Program-made: the position numbers and the translations under genes
Shown: piece after piece, positions 55,401 to 61,866 of the stretch
Layout of the letters: every line of letters begins with the position of its first letter
Position numbering within the stretch: position 1 is the stretch's first letter
DNA from: Bradyrhizobium zhengyangense
GTDB taxonomy: Bacteria > Pseudomonadota > Alphaproteobacteria > Rhizobiales > Xanthobacteraceae
Length of the DNA: 64,000 bases
Assembly (NCBI RefSeq): GCF_022012435.1
Contig: NZ_JAKLUA010000001.1
Span: forward strand, 372,001 to 436,000
Direction of reading: 5' to 3'
The notes under the pieces: model-generated
Database searches by the model: none
What the model was told of the DNA's origin: nothing
Seen by the model: the letters and a program-made list of their open reading frames with translations, nothing else

Positions 55401-57637
55401 CCGCGACTGGCGGCACCATTACCATCACCAACAATGGTACGATCAGCGCCGGCACCACCGGTATCTTCGCTGGCGGCAGTCACGTCGGGGATGTCTCGAT
55501 CACCAACACCGGCACAGTCAACGGCACCAGTTCCAACGGTATCGCCGTGAACCTGACGGCAAGCGGTTCGACGGGATCGACCACCATCACCAACAGCGGT
55601 ACCGTCACCACCGCGAGCACGATCTCCGCAATCAGCGTCAATGAAAACGCGGTCGGCACGGTGACGCTCAACAATTCCGGAACCATCGGATCTTCCGCTT
55701 CGGCCGGCGCGATCTTCGAGGCCGGCGGCAGCCAGATCACCATTAACAACAGCGGGACCATCCTTGGTGGTGTCAACACCGGGGGCGGGGGCATTGGCGC
55801 CACGACCACGTTCAACAACAACGCCGGAGGCGTCTGGCAGACCGTCTATGTCGATGACGAGGGCACGATCAATGCGGCGGGTCCGGGCTCGCAGATCACG
55901 CTCACCAACGCGTCCATTGGCTTTTCCGGCACCGGCAGCTTGAATCTGTCGGCCGGGGCGACGTTCACCAGCGATTCTCTCTCGATCGGAAACCAGGTCG
56001 GCAGTCATGGAACGGTCGTCGTGACCGGGGCTGGCACGAGTCTCAACGCAACGGCGGGTCCGTTTCAGAACATCCAGGTGGGCAGCTCCGGCTCGGCTTC
56101 GCTGAGCATCGCCGACCATGCCGCTGTCCTGACCGGAAACATGGATGTCGGCGTCATCTATGCGGCGGGCATTATCGACACGCTCGATATCAATAACGCC
56201 ACCCTGACCCTTGTTCAGGGCCTCACGATCGGCGATTCCGGAACGGCCCATGCCACGGTGGAAAACGGCGGTAGCATCAGCGCGGGCTACGTCGGTCTCG
56301 GCCAACAGGTCGGCGGGGACGGCAGCCTCACCATCGATGGTGCGGGATCACATCTGGCGATCCTGGGCGATACAGACGGCATCAATGTGGGCTTCGGTGG
56401 CGCTGGGCATCTGACGTTGTCAAACGGTGCCACGATCACCGCGGACTTTGTCAACATCGGCTCGCTTGCAGGAAGCTCGGGTAGCTTGATCATTTCGGGC
56501 GCCGGCACCAGCCTCGACACCACCTCGGGCACCTATCAGAGCATCCAGGTTGGTAGCGACGGTGCCGCCACCATGACGATCTCAGACCACGCGATTGTCA
56601 CGACCACCAACATGACGCTTGCCGTCAACCATGACGCCGGTGTGACCGACACGCTGACCGTGGACGATGCCAGCCTGCATGTCGGCGGGACGATGACGAT
56701 CGGCAACGGCGGCGCAGCCACCGCTCTCGTGGAGAACGGAGGCAGCCTGACCGCCGGCTCGCTGATCCTGGCGGAACTGTCAGGAAGCTCCGGCAGTCTC
56801 ACCGTTGATGGCGCGGGCTCCGTGGTCACCGCTTCCTATATCTCGATGGGCGGGCCGTCGGCCGTGCTGACGCTGAGCAATGGCGGTCGGATCGAGCGCC
56901 ACGACGATCGCGAACACCATCCATATCGGCGGCGATGGAGCTCTGGTCGGCACTGGCGAGATCACATCGGCGATCGTCAACGACGGGACCATCACGGCGG
57001 CCGGTGGCGCGCTTCAGATCGATCAGCAACTGACCGGCTCAGGATTTGCGCAAATCAACGTCGGCGCCACTCTCGACCTGTCGAATGGCGCGGTGTCCTC
57101 GCAGACCATCCTGTTCACGGCGCCGAGCGGCTCTACCGCTTCCCTGGTTGTCGATCATGCGGCGAGCCTGCAGGCGTTCATCTCAGGGTTCACCGGCGAT
57201 GGCACGCTTGGCGGCTCCGATCAGATCGATCTGAAGGACATCAACTACATCTCGCTTTCGGAAAATTACGATGCCGTCAACAACGTGCTCAACATCTCCG
57301 ATGGCACGAACTCGGCCGCAATTCACTTCATCGGATCGTACCAGCAAGCGAACTTCAGCTTTGTCAGCGACGGCCAGAACGGAACGATCGTCTACGATCC
57401 GCCCGTCGCCGGCAGTGCGGCGGCCGGATCGACTGGCACGTCTGCGGTCGCCGCAGGGGATGGCTTCAAGTTCGCCGCGGCCAGCATCGCGCCGAACACA
57501 GATGCGGGCGATGCGCATGGCAACAGCAGCGCGTCCCTGGGCCAGATCCTCAACATGCATGTCGATGCATCGGCAACGCCGTCAGGCCAGATGCTCGATC
57601 TCGCCTTGGCCGACAACAAGTTCTTGCCGGGGCATGA
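46415..57637 (+). CDS. Giant repetitive surface protein (adhesin), 5'-truncated and frameshifted
   Basis: Open frame of 3,740 codons. The first 20 residues (MPSEPMVPRVRRPSERCSAA) are antisense to the LuxR gene; real sequence starts at about PLADGNYNQLSVTATDIAG (46472), in mid Ig-like domain, with no signal peptide. Then come three Ig-like units (to about 47450), a calcium-loop-like ADTNGNGKLDAGEA (about 47497-47538), a helical region, a further Ig-like unit (48330-48650), a long beta-solenoid of Gly/Asn/Thr-rich repeats (48950-55850), and autotransporter-type repeats (IGNQVGSHGTVVVTGAGTSL; 55970-56870). The true C-terminus is in another frame (56880-57653). No secretion genes are adjacent. 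Confidence 0.75.
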   Translation: MPSEPMVPRVRRPSERCSAAPLADGNYNQLSVTATDIAGIKASAGTSQYVLIDTTAPTVNSQSESNPGLTQSTTEVITVNASDAHGVQSVAIYNDVTHQKVGDATLSNGVWTYPASGLADGTYKFYAVVTDAAGNQTKTADLTTVTVDTTAPTVVSESESVSGPTQLTSDIIKVNATDLNDVASVAIYDHATNQKVGDAALGSDGAWAYTASNLTGGAHTFYAVVTDVAGNHTTASDLATVTVDNTPPVISFGQVKLDNPDTTGTMSNDGGATLSGTVSDNIAVAQVQVFNGATLLGTASVANGTWSLHTVLSVGSYDQLHAIATDTAGNSTDIASHSVVTITQVSGLATDGYISGATVFADTNGNGKLDAGEASGITDAGGHFVLGAGTTSGPLVLTGGTDTATGQQFTGVLTAPTGSTQVTALTTLVQSVAAANGGDVAAASQAVAAALGIDPTIDLTKTDILTNAYTGDAQPFVAAAKVLNTVSMVASAVSGTGASTFTSAATGAFSALAAQIVSTGGLDLTSSSVVSAVVSSTLTSAGATLTGTQTSEIANVVTSVNTATDQAVQASTGGTTADLLANVSATSIVAQGSASADLKTGTQSGDLSSAVANNTSTALSTAVQSAVSQVSTASLAPAAPDFVSLTPTDASPTASSAVHYLLTFSNSVQGVTASDFSLATSGLTGASITSVTAVAGSAGAQYLVEINPGSGNGALSLSFAGTTVQDLSGVALQDQSTHTSTSYTVDHSAGEQAALALAVTNTQVNAAGSALLNFTISGLQPTDTGVVTFTDGQNSVSVNVNGGQSGYSANLSALSDGSISSQLAVNTNAAGHSFTPVAGSSAVTLTGFSTPSSGISVVQNAIGDIAVVSAVAVTNQSGIGLLAQESAGGVGNIVVNTTGSVTGTGSGAVGLEAQNLDASNGGNVSVTATGGVTGNQHAIVASTAGSGNVSVEAGGAIASTVQFGIRAAASGTGDVSVLTDAGSTINSGGAGISAINFDTVLAASANSSVTVTNNAVINSGTTLNPSGSVPQGIAAGFYGANGTSNTAINGTVLVNNNANITAAAGYGVDAYNWGNGDVTVNEAANTSVSGAQYGLAAYALSKGSGNVAVNVGANVAVNATTLFGIQAYVSGVGNVSVQTGDGDTIYGGSIGVNAQSQAISEPATGNINVVLGKDTIHSGTLNTPNGSATPGAVSVGYLPNGTQAASNAVLGNVMVQSDAQITADKANGINAYNWGKGNVTVSTGPDSTIHAAGNGIQANALNGGNVSVTNGGSINSGATGISANSNMGLGTVGGTVTVFNNGTITAAGTGIGSGGNHVGAISITNNGTVTATQFAGIGITAVSGDATITNTGATSGTNGIFASDNGSANVFITNQGTATGTTFSGIGANLTAAGATGSISITNAGTVTSLGSGSAIGLTENNVGSVTINNTGIIGSNATGQAIFAGGGDITLTNSGTITGNINVGNGTFNNQASGVWAVGAWSGFGTASTTGVVESNTVNNAGTINLSAGASINGANGLVVNNSGHLDNLSGTNMINGSVNNTGTLEVASGSLEIGGGLSGTGSVLVDTGATLVLDGATAQTVTFTGSGGTLNLNFGAVSGTIAAVSSTGGIFNATGAGNITTASGDALDFTASGGNAGNPASVVLTPSGTLTGAAAGLVASQNGVGDVTIIASGAVSGLDGDGIVAQDSASGAGNISVTATGGVSASGTTPVLTGSPLVQTTQGYAAIRAQNLDTANNGNVTVTTSGALTGSQFGVRAQTSGSGNVSVTTDATSVINSGGSGISVVNFDTSMLASANSTIMVTAHGSINAGSMVNPNGSTPAAINASYYANPVGTITPVHNDNVNGTVLVTSDAIINSAGYGIQANNFGNGNVTVNETGGSITSTGFGINAYSRDIGSVSVSTSSGVSINSTGTGINAANQAIFDASNNATVTVINYATIQSGAVANGSTLAGIIAGFSGTYGLVAPGPNSGVNGTVLVDNYGNVSAAKGYGIDAYNWGNGDVTVNDGAGTTVTGNLIGVAAFGLEGVAGQPGGTGNVSITVGANATVNSGAGNDGIQAYSLDNGNVSVTTADNLTVNAGRYGIGAFDQSSTVSAGSTLSVVAGTGTIDAISGGINAGYSPGSNAIEPGVAGNVSVVSNATIVVTGSNGFGIGAFNWGTGDATVTTGAASNVTATNGTGNAINASTNDGGNVTISNAGVATGGGTGISAFVAGNAVHAGTISVTNTGTATGNSFSGINANDSAGGNVSVTNSGSATGKTGISAFSNGAGSISITNGGAATGTSFSGIGANLTAAGATGSISITNSGTVTSLGNGAAIGLNENNTGTVTINNTGIIGSNATGQAIFAGGGDITLTNSGTITGNINVGNGTFNNQASGIWAVGTWSGFGTASTTGVIESNTVNNAGTINLSAGASINGANGLVVNNSGHLDNLSGTNMINGAVNNTGTLEVASGSLEIGGGLSGTGAVLVDTGATLVLDSATAQTVTFTGNGGTLALNFGAVSGTIAAVSSTGGNFAINGWGSVATAVGDGIDFTATGGTSGNVAAISVAPGGAITGAANGIVVTQNGTGDIFVSTSGPIVGQTGTGILAQDSASGVGNIQVVSTGSVTGSGAALFGIEAQNLNAANGGNVSVTATGGVSGNQHAIIATTAGSGNVSVEAGGAIASTVQFGIRAAALGTGNVSVLTDAGSTINSGGAGISALNQDTVIAAGVGSSVTVTNNAVINSGTTLNPSGSVPQGIAAGYYGANGTANTNINGTVVINNNANITAAAGYGLNGYNYGNGNVTLNEGANTSVTADQYGLGAFANSKGSGSVAINVGANVAIHATNLIGIQASTTGVGDINIQTGDGDTIYGGSIGVNAQSQAASEPATGNVMVVLGNDVIHSGTHVTGNGGATPGAVSVGYAPNGVGTATNAVLGNVTVQSNAQITADAAAGINAYNWGKGNTTVSTGSASSITAPGNGIQASAQNGGNVSITNGGSIHSGATGISANVNAGLSATGGTITITNNGTISAGTTGIFAGGSHVGDVSITNTGTVNGTSSNGIAVNLTASGSTGSTTITNSGTVTTASTISAISVNENAVGTVTLNNSGTIGSSASAGAIFEAGGSQITINNSGTILGGVNTGGGGIGATTTFNNNAGGVWQTVYVDDEGTINAAGPGSQITLTNASIGFSGTGSLNLSAGATFTSDSLSIGNQVGSHGTVVVTGAGTSLNATAGPFQNIQVGSSGSASLSIADHAAVLTGNMDVGVIYAAGIIDTLDINNATLTLVQGLTIGDSGTAHATVENGGSISAGYVGLGQQVGGDGSLTIDGAGSHLAILGDTDGINVGFGGAGHLTLSNGATITADFVNIGSLAGSSGSLIISGAGTSLDTTSGTYQSIQVGSDGAATMTISDHAIVTTTNMTLAVNHDAGVTDTLTVDDASLHVGGTMTIGNGGAATALVENGGSLTAGSLILAELSGSSGSLTVDGAGSVVTASYISMGGPSAVLTLSNGGRIERHDDREHHPYRRRWSSGRHWRDHIGDRQRRDHHGGRWRASDRSATDRLRICANQRRRHSRPVEWRGVLADHPVHGAERLYRFPGCRSCGEPAGVHLRVHRRWHAWRLRSDRSEGHQLHLAFGKLRCRQQRAQHLRWHELGRNSLHRIVPASELQLCQRRPERNDRLRSARRRQCGGRIDWHVCGRRRGWLQVRRGQHRAEHRCGRCAWQQQRVPGPDPQHACRCIGNAVRPDARSRLGRQQVLAGA
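49148..50400 (+). repeat. Long internal repeat A, copy 1
   Basis: Pairs with 54266-55518 at a constant offset of 5,118 bp, checked at 49148, 49501, 50101 and 50291. Codes for solenoid segments such as GNQHAIVASTAGSGNVSVEA. A more diverged third copy lies at about 51450-53050. Confidence 0.8.
50691..51245 (+). repeat. Long internal repeat B, copy 1
   Basis: Near-identical at DNA level to 53397-53951 (offset 2,706 bp); long runs match without gaps, e.g. from 50691 through the CGGGCGGCGGCGATAT motif. Encodes ATGQAIFAGGGDITLTNSGT and VNNSGHLDNLSGTNMINGSV-type segments. Confidence 0.85.
53397..53951 (+). repeat. Long internal repeat B, copy 2
   Basis: Second copy of the 50691-51245 block. The high DNA identity compared with flanking repeats suggests recent duplication or gene conversion. 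Confidence 0.85.
54266..55518 (+). repeat. Long internal repeat A, copy 2
   Basis: Second copy of the 49148-50400 block, collinear without net indel over about 1.25 kb, but with more base differences than repeat B. Confidence 0.8.
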
Positions 57638-57653
57638 TTACCACGTGCTCTAG
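56880..57653 (+). CDS. C-terminal fragment of the giant adhesin, in shifted frame
   Basis: 257 codons from an ATG inside the adhesin coding sequence. It continues the repeat style (TIANTIHIGGDGALVGTGEI, then LVVDHAASLQAFISGFTGDG) and ends GQMLDLALADNKFLPGHDYH-VL with TAG at 57651-57653. The upstream frame turns Arg/His-rich after about 56885, so a +1 shift between LTLSNGG and SSATTIAN (about 56881-56895) separates the two. No ribosome site is seen before this ATG; it is unlikely to be an independent gene. Confidence 0.7.
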   Translation: MAVGSSATTIANTIHIGGDGALVGTGEITSAIVNDGTITAAGGALQIDQQLTGSGFAQINVGATLDLSNGAVSSQTILFTAPSGSTASLVVDHAASLQAFISGFTGDGTLGGSDQIDLKDINYISLSENYDAVNNVLNISDGTNSAAIHFIGSYQQANFSFVSDGQNGTIVYDPPVAGSAAAGSTGTSAVAAGDGFKFAAASIAPNTDAGDAHGNSSASLGQILNMHVDASATPSGQMLDLALADNKFLPGHDYHVL

Positions 57654-57961
57654 CCGCGCGGCCTGAACGCGCCAACCGGCCGTGGACCGAATGACAGAAC
57701 TGCCGGAGTGATCGCAGCGATCGCTTCGGCAGTTGACGCCGATCGATGGGTTCAATTTCGGAATAATCGCATTTTGCCACTGTTTTGCCCGACGCGTCAA
57801 TTGGTTTTCTCGGGACGGGCAGGATGACGCGCGCAAGGCTTGATTCGACGGGGCCACGCTACTGTGCATGGGGTTGTTTTGGGCTTTCTTTCGGCAGCAT
57901 GCGACCGGGCTGGCTGGCGGCGGGAGCTGGAACCTTTCGGTCACCGGCGCATTATCTCGCC
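57654..57961. other. Intergenic region with one hairpin
   Basis: 308 bp with no convincing gene. Contains the hairpin at 57699-57733; the rest shows no recognised site. Confidence 0.4.
57699..57733 (+). terminator. Long hairpin after the adhesin gene
   Basis: ACTGCCGGAGTGATCGC (57699-57715) pairs with GCGATCGCTTCGGCAGT (57717-57733) with two G-U pairs. It lies 45 bp after the adhesin stop. No T-run follows. Confidence 0.55.
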
Positions 57962-58153
57962 ATGACTGAAGACCTTTCCTTCCGACGCAAACCCCTGACA
58001 CCCGAACAGCGCCAGGCGCGTGATGCGGCTCGCCGGATCGAGGCCGAGAAGGCCATGCGCGACCATGAGGAGGCGCAGAAGGCGTTTTACGCCAACCGCG
58101 AGCGGCTCAGGGCCGAGCGGCTCGCCCGCGAGGCGGCCGCGGCAAAAACCTGA
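57962..58153 (+). CDS. Small charged alpha-helical protein
   Basis: 63 residues from ATG 57962: TEDLSFRRKPLTPEQRQARD, then Arg/Glu/Ala-rich helical sequence to the end. The longer frame from 57785 adds non-coding-like residues. Cytosolic, function unknown; proteins of this style are conserved in Bradyrhizobium. Confidence 0.65.
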   Translation: MTEDLSFRRKPLTPEQRQARDAARRIEAEKAMRDHEEAQKAFYANRERLRAERLAREAAAAKT

Positions 58154-58157
58154 CGGT

Positions 58158-58385
58158 TCAATGCCGGCTGGACGGGCGCGTGGCGGTGAGGGAAAGCTTG
58201 AGTGCCCGGACAGCGACCGCAACGACCCCGCGAGGCGCGTGGAGCGCCTCGATGGCCTCGGCCGCGATGCGGCAATCATCGGCGACCTTGAGGAAGCCTG
58301 ATCGGGCGAGGTCCATGGTCGATAGCGCGGCCTGCTCGATGCACACCCGCTCAAGCCGTCGAAATTCCCTGACCTCTCTGTTCAT
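58158..58385 (-). CDS. Small hypothetical protein
   Basis: 75 residues: MNREVREFRRLERVCIEQAA, then STMDLARSGFLKVADDCRIA and AAEAIEALHAPRG. Helical, no signal peptide. It converges with 57962-58153, only 4 bp apart. No family recognised. Confidence 0.6.
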   Translation of the reverse strand: MNREVREFRRLERVCIEQAALSTMDLARSGFLKVADDCRIAAEAIEALHAPRGVVAVAVRALKLSLTATRPSSRH

Positions 58386-58596
58386 GCGTCGCTTCTCGAT
58401 GTCCCCCAGGCGATACCGCCGCGTGTCTGCCTGACAAATGGCAAGTATGATCGTTTAGCCGGCCAAGCTGGTCCGGGCCTGACGGCTTGACGGCGTTCGC
58501 CTTCGGCCGGAAGATTTCAGATCTGATCCGCAGCTGACCAGAACCACGGAGAATTTCGCTCCCAGTCCAGATCCCACCAGCACAATGGAGCTGACC

Positions 58597-58923
58597 ATGA
58601 CCACGTTCGACAAGCGCGAGCAGGGCTTTGAGGCCAAATTCGCCCATGACGAGGAGCTCATGTTCAAGGCCGCGGCCCGGTCGAACAAGCTGCTCGGGCT
58701 GTGGGCTGCAGGCGAGCTCGGGCTCAGCGGCGATGCCGCCGCTGCTTACGCAACGAAGCTGGTGACCGATAGTCTGGCGAATCGGGCGATGGACGAGACC
58801 TTGAACAAGGTCTCGAGCGACCTTGCCGCGACGGGCATTTCGCGCGAGCAGGTTGCGCAGAAGATGCAGGAGTGCCTGCACCAGGCGCTGGCGCAGCTCG
58901 AAGCCGCATCGCGCCAGGCTTGA
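58597..58923 (+). CDS. F1-ATPase inhibitor zeta subunit (DUF1476)
   Basis: 108 residues from ATG 58597 (a longer start at 58585 adds four). It begins TTFDKREQGFEAKFAHDEEL, which is the inhibitory N-terminus, followed by the four-helix domain (KLLGLWAAGELGLSGDAAAA). The length matches the Paracoccus zeta subunit (about 107). It binds F1 and blocks ATP hydrolysis at low energy. It is a single gene between small ORFs and UPF0114. Confidence 0.9.
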   Translation: MTTFDKREQGFEAKFAHDEELMFKAAARSNKLLGLWAAGELGLSGDAAAAYATKLVTDSLANRAMDETLNKVSSDLAATGISREQVAQKMQECLHQALAQLEAASRQA

Positions 58924-58937
58924 CGTCGGTCAGCACC

Positions 58938-59516
58938 TCACTCCTGTTGCTTGCGCGTGGTCGTATCGCTGAACCTGTCGACAAAGGCGATCCCGATCGC
59001 CGAGGCGACGAAAGTGATGTGGATCAGCACCTGCCACATCACGCCGCTCTCGGTGAGGCTGGCGCGGCTCGAGCCGAGATTGCCGGCCTCGATGAAGGTG
59101 CGCAGCAGGGCGATCGAGGAGATGCCGATGATCGCCATCGCAAGCTTGATCTTGAGCACGCTGGCATTGACGTGGCCGAGCCATTCCGGCTCGTCGGGAT
59201 GGCCCTGGAGGTCGAGGCGGGAGACGAAGGTCTCGTAGCCGCCGACGATCACCATCACCAAGAGGTTGGAGATCATCACGACGTCGATCAGCGCCAGCAC
59301 GCTCATCATGATCTCCTGCTCGGTGAGCTCGATCGCATGCGATGCGAGGTGCCAGAGCTCCTTCAGGAACAGCACGATGTAGACGCATTGCGCCACGATC
59401 AGTCCGAGATAGAGCGGCAGCTGCAGCCAGCGCGACCCGAAGATGATCATCGGCAACAGGCCGAGGCGCGGCGAGGGCGGGCGGGGGCCGGTCGTGGTTT
59501 CGGGCTCTACCGACAT
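58938..59516 (-). CDS. UPF0114/YqhA family membrane protein
   Basis: 192 residues from ATG 59516. Four hydrophobic helices (LQLPLYLGLIVAQCVYIVLF; MSVLALIDVVMISNLLVMVI; KLAMAIIGISSIALL; VLIHITFVASAIGIAFVDRF). The conserved FVSRLDLQGHPDEPEWLGHV links helices two and three. This is the TIGR00645 family, an inner-membrane protein of unknown activity. Confidence 0.9.
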   Translation of the reverse strand: MSVEPETTTGPRPPSPRLGLLPMIIFGSRWLQLPLYLGLIVAQCVYIVLFLKELWHLASHAIELTEQEIMMSVLALIDVVMISNLLVMVIVGGYETFVSRLDLQGHPDEPEWLGHVNASVLKIKLAMAIIGISSIALLRTFIEAGNLGSSRASLTESGVMWQVLIHITFVASAIGIAFVDRFSDTTTRKQQE

Positions 59517-59664
59517 GCAAGATCCGATGATGGAGGTGACGCTGGTCTCGTGTACCCCGCCCCGACGGCCGGAGGAAGACGTCACGCCCGGTCGGCTTCT
59601 GGAGCTCGCGTCGTCTCATGCTATCGTGCCGAATGGGCGGCCGGCGATCCCAGGGAGGCAGACA

Positions 59665-59958
59665 GTGCTAGGCAGCGGCTTCGGCCAACGGCTCGGACGG
59701 ATCGCGCTTGCAAGCTCGGTGGTCTTTGGCGCCGGCAAGGCCGCGGAGGTGGCGGCGACACCGCTGACGCCGTTTCGCTATGAGGACCAGGCCCAGCGCC
59801 ATTGCCCCAGCGACAAGGTGGTGTGGCTGGATTTCAGGAAGGGTGTCTACTACCGCAAGGGACAGAGGCTGTATGGCCAGGGGTTTGACGGCAGCTTCGT
59901 CTGCGCGAGTGAAGCCCGCGACGGCCTCTATCAAAGCTCTCCGTTGGGCCTGCGCTGA
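59665..59958 (+). CDS. Small secreted Cys-containing protein
   Basis: 97 residues from GTG 59665, with GGGAGG upstream. The first 30 residues look like a signal sequence (GRIALASSVVFGAGKA). The mature part has two Cys (QRHCPSDKVVWLDFRKGVYY, then GSFVCASEARDG) and the KGQRLYG motif. The same pattern, HCPxDxVVWLxxxxGVYxxKGxRxYG...FVC, occurs in many Bradyrhizobium proteins. Function unknown. Confidence 0.75.
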   Translation: MLGSGFGQRLGRIALASSVVFGAGKAAEVAATPLTPFRYEDQAQRHCPSDKVVWLDFRKGVYYRKGQRLYGQGFDGSFVCASEARDGLYQSSPLGLR

Positions 59959-59988
59959 GCGGGGCGAGGGCGCGTGGCGGAAGCGCAG

Positions 59989-60117
59989 CTATTTCTGCTT
60001 CGGCAGCGTCACCGGGACATGCGCAGAGGTGCTGATGACCCGGGGGCTTCCATCGGGATAAGTCCGGCCGCCGCGGATCAGCGATTCCAGAACCAGGATG
60101 AATTTCTCGGCTAGCAT
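59989..60117 (-). CDS. Small conserved hypothetical protein
   Basis: 42 residues: MLAEKFILVLESLIRG, then TYPDGSPRVISTSAHVPVTL. The pattern LAEKF...LE...PDGSPRVxSxSxHVPVxLP is one that I recall from many small Bradyrhizobium proteins. No signal peptide; function unknown. Confidence 0.6.
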   Translation of the reverse strand: MLAEKFILVLESLIRGGRTYPDGSPRVISTSAHVPVTLPKQK

Positions 60118-60263
60118 GTTCGACACCTTAGCTGGTGGTGGCCTCTTGAAATTACGTCGAGGCGCCGAACACGAGAATTCAATCAACTAAACGGGAGCGG
60201 AGTTGTCGCGCATGTTGCGCTGCGATGCGCAGCGATCCGAAAATGCGAAGGGTGGTTGGAGGA

Positions 60264-60362
60264 TCAGCCGAAGGCTAACGCCACAAGGCTCGAGCAGAGC
60301 AAGACCAGACCGCCTGCGGTCAATGCCAGAAAGCCATCGGATACGAGGTCATGTTTGCGCAT
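60264..60362 (-). CDS. Tiny single-pass membrane protein
   Basis: 32 residues from ATG 60362: MRKHDLVSDGFLALTAGG, then LVLLCSSLVALAFG. One hydrophobic helix with a charged N-terminus; a weak AGG lies 6-8 bp upstream. Too short for family assignment. Confidence 0.5.
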   Translation of the reverse strand: MRKHDLVSDGFLALTAGGLVLLCSSLVALAFG

Positions 60363-60465
60363 GGGACACCTGCTGCTCTCGTCCTCGATGCTCGATCGGA
60401 TTGATTAAAATTGTCCGAACGTGCCGCTGTGAAGAGGTGATGCAATGTCGCCCGCGAGAGTGCCT

Positions 60466-60555
60466 TCAGGCCCTCGTGCGGTAGCCTTCGAACGCATGGG
60501 CCAGGAATATCCCCGCGCTTACCAGACCCATCAGTGCCGAAACCGTCTCGATCAT
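60466..60555 (-). CDS. Tiny single-pass membrane protein
   Basis: 29 residues from ATG 60555: MIETVSALMGLVSAGIFLAH, then AFEGYRTRA. The pattern SALMGxVSAGIFLAHAFEGYR is familiar from Bradyrhizobium genomes, so it is probably a real gene. One TM helix; function unknown. Confidence 0.6.
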   Translation of the reverse strand: MIETVSALMGLVSAGIFLAHAFEGYRTRA

Positions 60556-60919
60556 CGTTAAATTCCAATCCCGCCCCTGCACGCGAGAGAACGCGGGCGG
60601 CCTTGCACAGTCAAAAGAATTCCGGTGAAGCCAGCGATATCGGGGGTGGAGTGAGCTTTTAGCGCAACAGCTTGTGCGGGACTGGCACAGACGAGCCGAT
60701 GCCACGGCCTTCACGCCCCGTAGATCAACGGAGAATTGCGAACGTCCTGTTTACCATCCCGGTGCGTTCGCTGTGGGCTCCCCATTTCCGCCGTGTTCGG
60801 GTTGCGTTATCGTTACCGTCTCTGGGACGGTGGTGGGCCGCCCGGAGCGTTGAGGTCCGGAGGTGCTCCCGCAGGAAAGCGGGTTGGGTACGTCTCCGGC
60901 GAAATGGTATTTGGGGCGA
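60556..60919. other. Intergenic region before rlpA
   Basis: 364 bp between a tiny minus-strand ORF and the RlpA gene. No further gene or recognised regulatory site was found. Confidence 0.4.
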
Positions 60920-61849
60920 ATGGGGATCCGACGGTCAGATTCGGTGGTGCGGGCTGCGCGGTGCGTTGCGGCGGTCGCCACCTGCCTAGCGCTCGCCAAT
61001 TGCGCCTCGTCCAACAAGTTCGCCAACCGGGTCGATCCCAAATACGGCGTGTCATCGAGCCCGCGAGTCGTGGCCTGGGGCGAGCCCGTCCCCAAAGGCG
61101 GCGGCACCTATCGCGTCGGCAAGCCTTATGTCGTGGCCGGCCGGACCTACGTGCCGGAGGAGGACGCCAACTACCGGGCCGAGGGCATGGCGTCCTGGTA
61201 CGGCGATGATTTCCACGGCCGTCTGACCGCCAATGGCGAGGTCTTCGACATGGGCTCGCTGACGGCGGCCCATCCGACCCTGCCGATGCCGTGCTATGCA
61301 CGGGTGACCAACCTCTCCAACGGCAAGTCGCTGATCGTCCGCGTCAATGATCGCGGTCCCTATCACGGCAACCGCCTCATCGACGTCTCGAACAAAGCCG
61401 CCGAACTGCTTGAATTCAAAGGAAATGGCGTCGCCAAGGTCCGCGTCGAATATGTCGGCCGGGCGCCGCTGGAAGGCTCGGATGACCGCCAGCTGATGGC
61501 GACTCTGCGCACCGGCGTGCCGGCGCCGTCGCCCTCGATGGTCCGGGTCGCCTCGGCGCGGCCGTTCGTGCCCGAGTTGCCTTCGTCGAACCGCGGTGCG
61601 ATCCGGGGCGAGGTCCCGATGCCGGAAGGGCGGCCTTACAGCCTCGGCAACACCTCGGCCGATGTCGCCTCGATCAATGCGACCTCGGAGATGTCGGCCT
61701 CGAGCCGCAGCCGGGGCCGGTCGCTCCAGAATGTTCGCCAGGTGTCCTATGACCAGGACGGCCGCTATTCCTCCGATAGCGGTCCTGCGGCCTCTGATGA
61801 CGGCGCAGCCGAGGCCCGCAGCATCCTGACCGGCCGCGGCCTGTACTGA
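60920..61849 (+). CDS. rlpA: RlpA-like septal lytic transglycosylase lipoprotein
   Basis: 309 residues from ATG 60920. Lipobox LANC with Cys28, so it is a lipoprotein. The double-psi beta-barrel (about 95-185) shows GMASWYGDDFHGRLTANGE, MPCYARVTNL and the catalytic VNDRGPY. The Ser/Arg-rich C-terminal third has no SPOR domain, in contrast to E. coli or Pseudomonas RlpA. It would cut naked glycan strands in the envelope. DacC-like gene lies 1.1 kb downstream. Confidence 0.88.
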   Translation: MGIRRSDSVVRAARCVAAVATCLALANCASSNKFANRVDPKYGVSSSPRVVAWGEPVPKGGGTYRVGKPYVVAGRTYVPEEDANYRAEGMASWYGDDFHGRLTANGEVFDMGSLTAAHPTLPMPCYARVTNLSNGKSLIVRVNDRGPYHGNRLIDVSNKAAELLEFKGNGVAKVRVEYVGRAPLEGSDDRQLMATLRTGVPAPSPSMVRVASARPFVPELPSSNRGAIRGEVPMPEGRPYSLGNTSADVASINATSEMSASSRSRGRSLQNVRQVSYDQDGRYSSDSGPAASDDGAAEARSILTGRGLY

Positions 61850-61866
61850 TTCCTCGATTGCGCCGC

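Noticed and set aside
49148..55518. Regular repeats as a CRISPR array
   Set aside because: Repeats are long, in frame and coding, with no short identical units and unique spacers.
57732..57745. TTGACGCCGATCGA as a seventh FixK box
   Set aside because: The right half does not match ATCAA, and no start codon lies 55-70 bp downstream.
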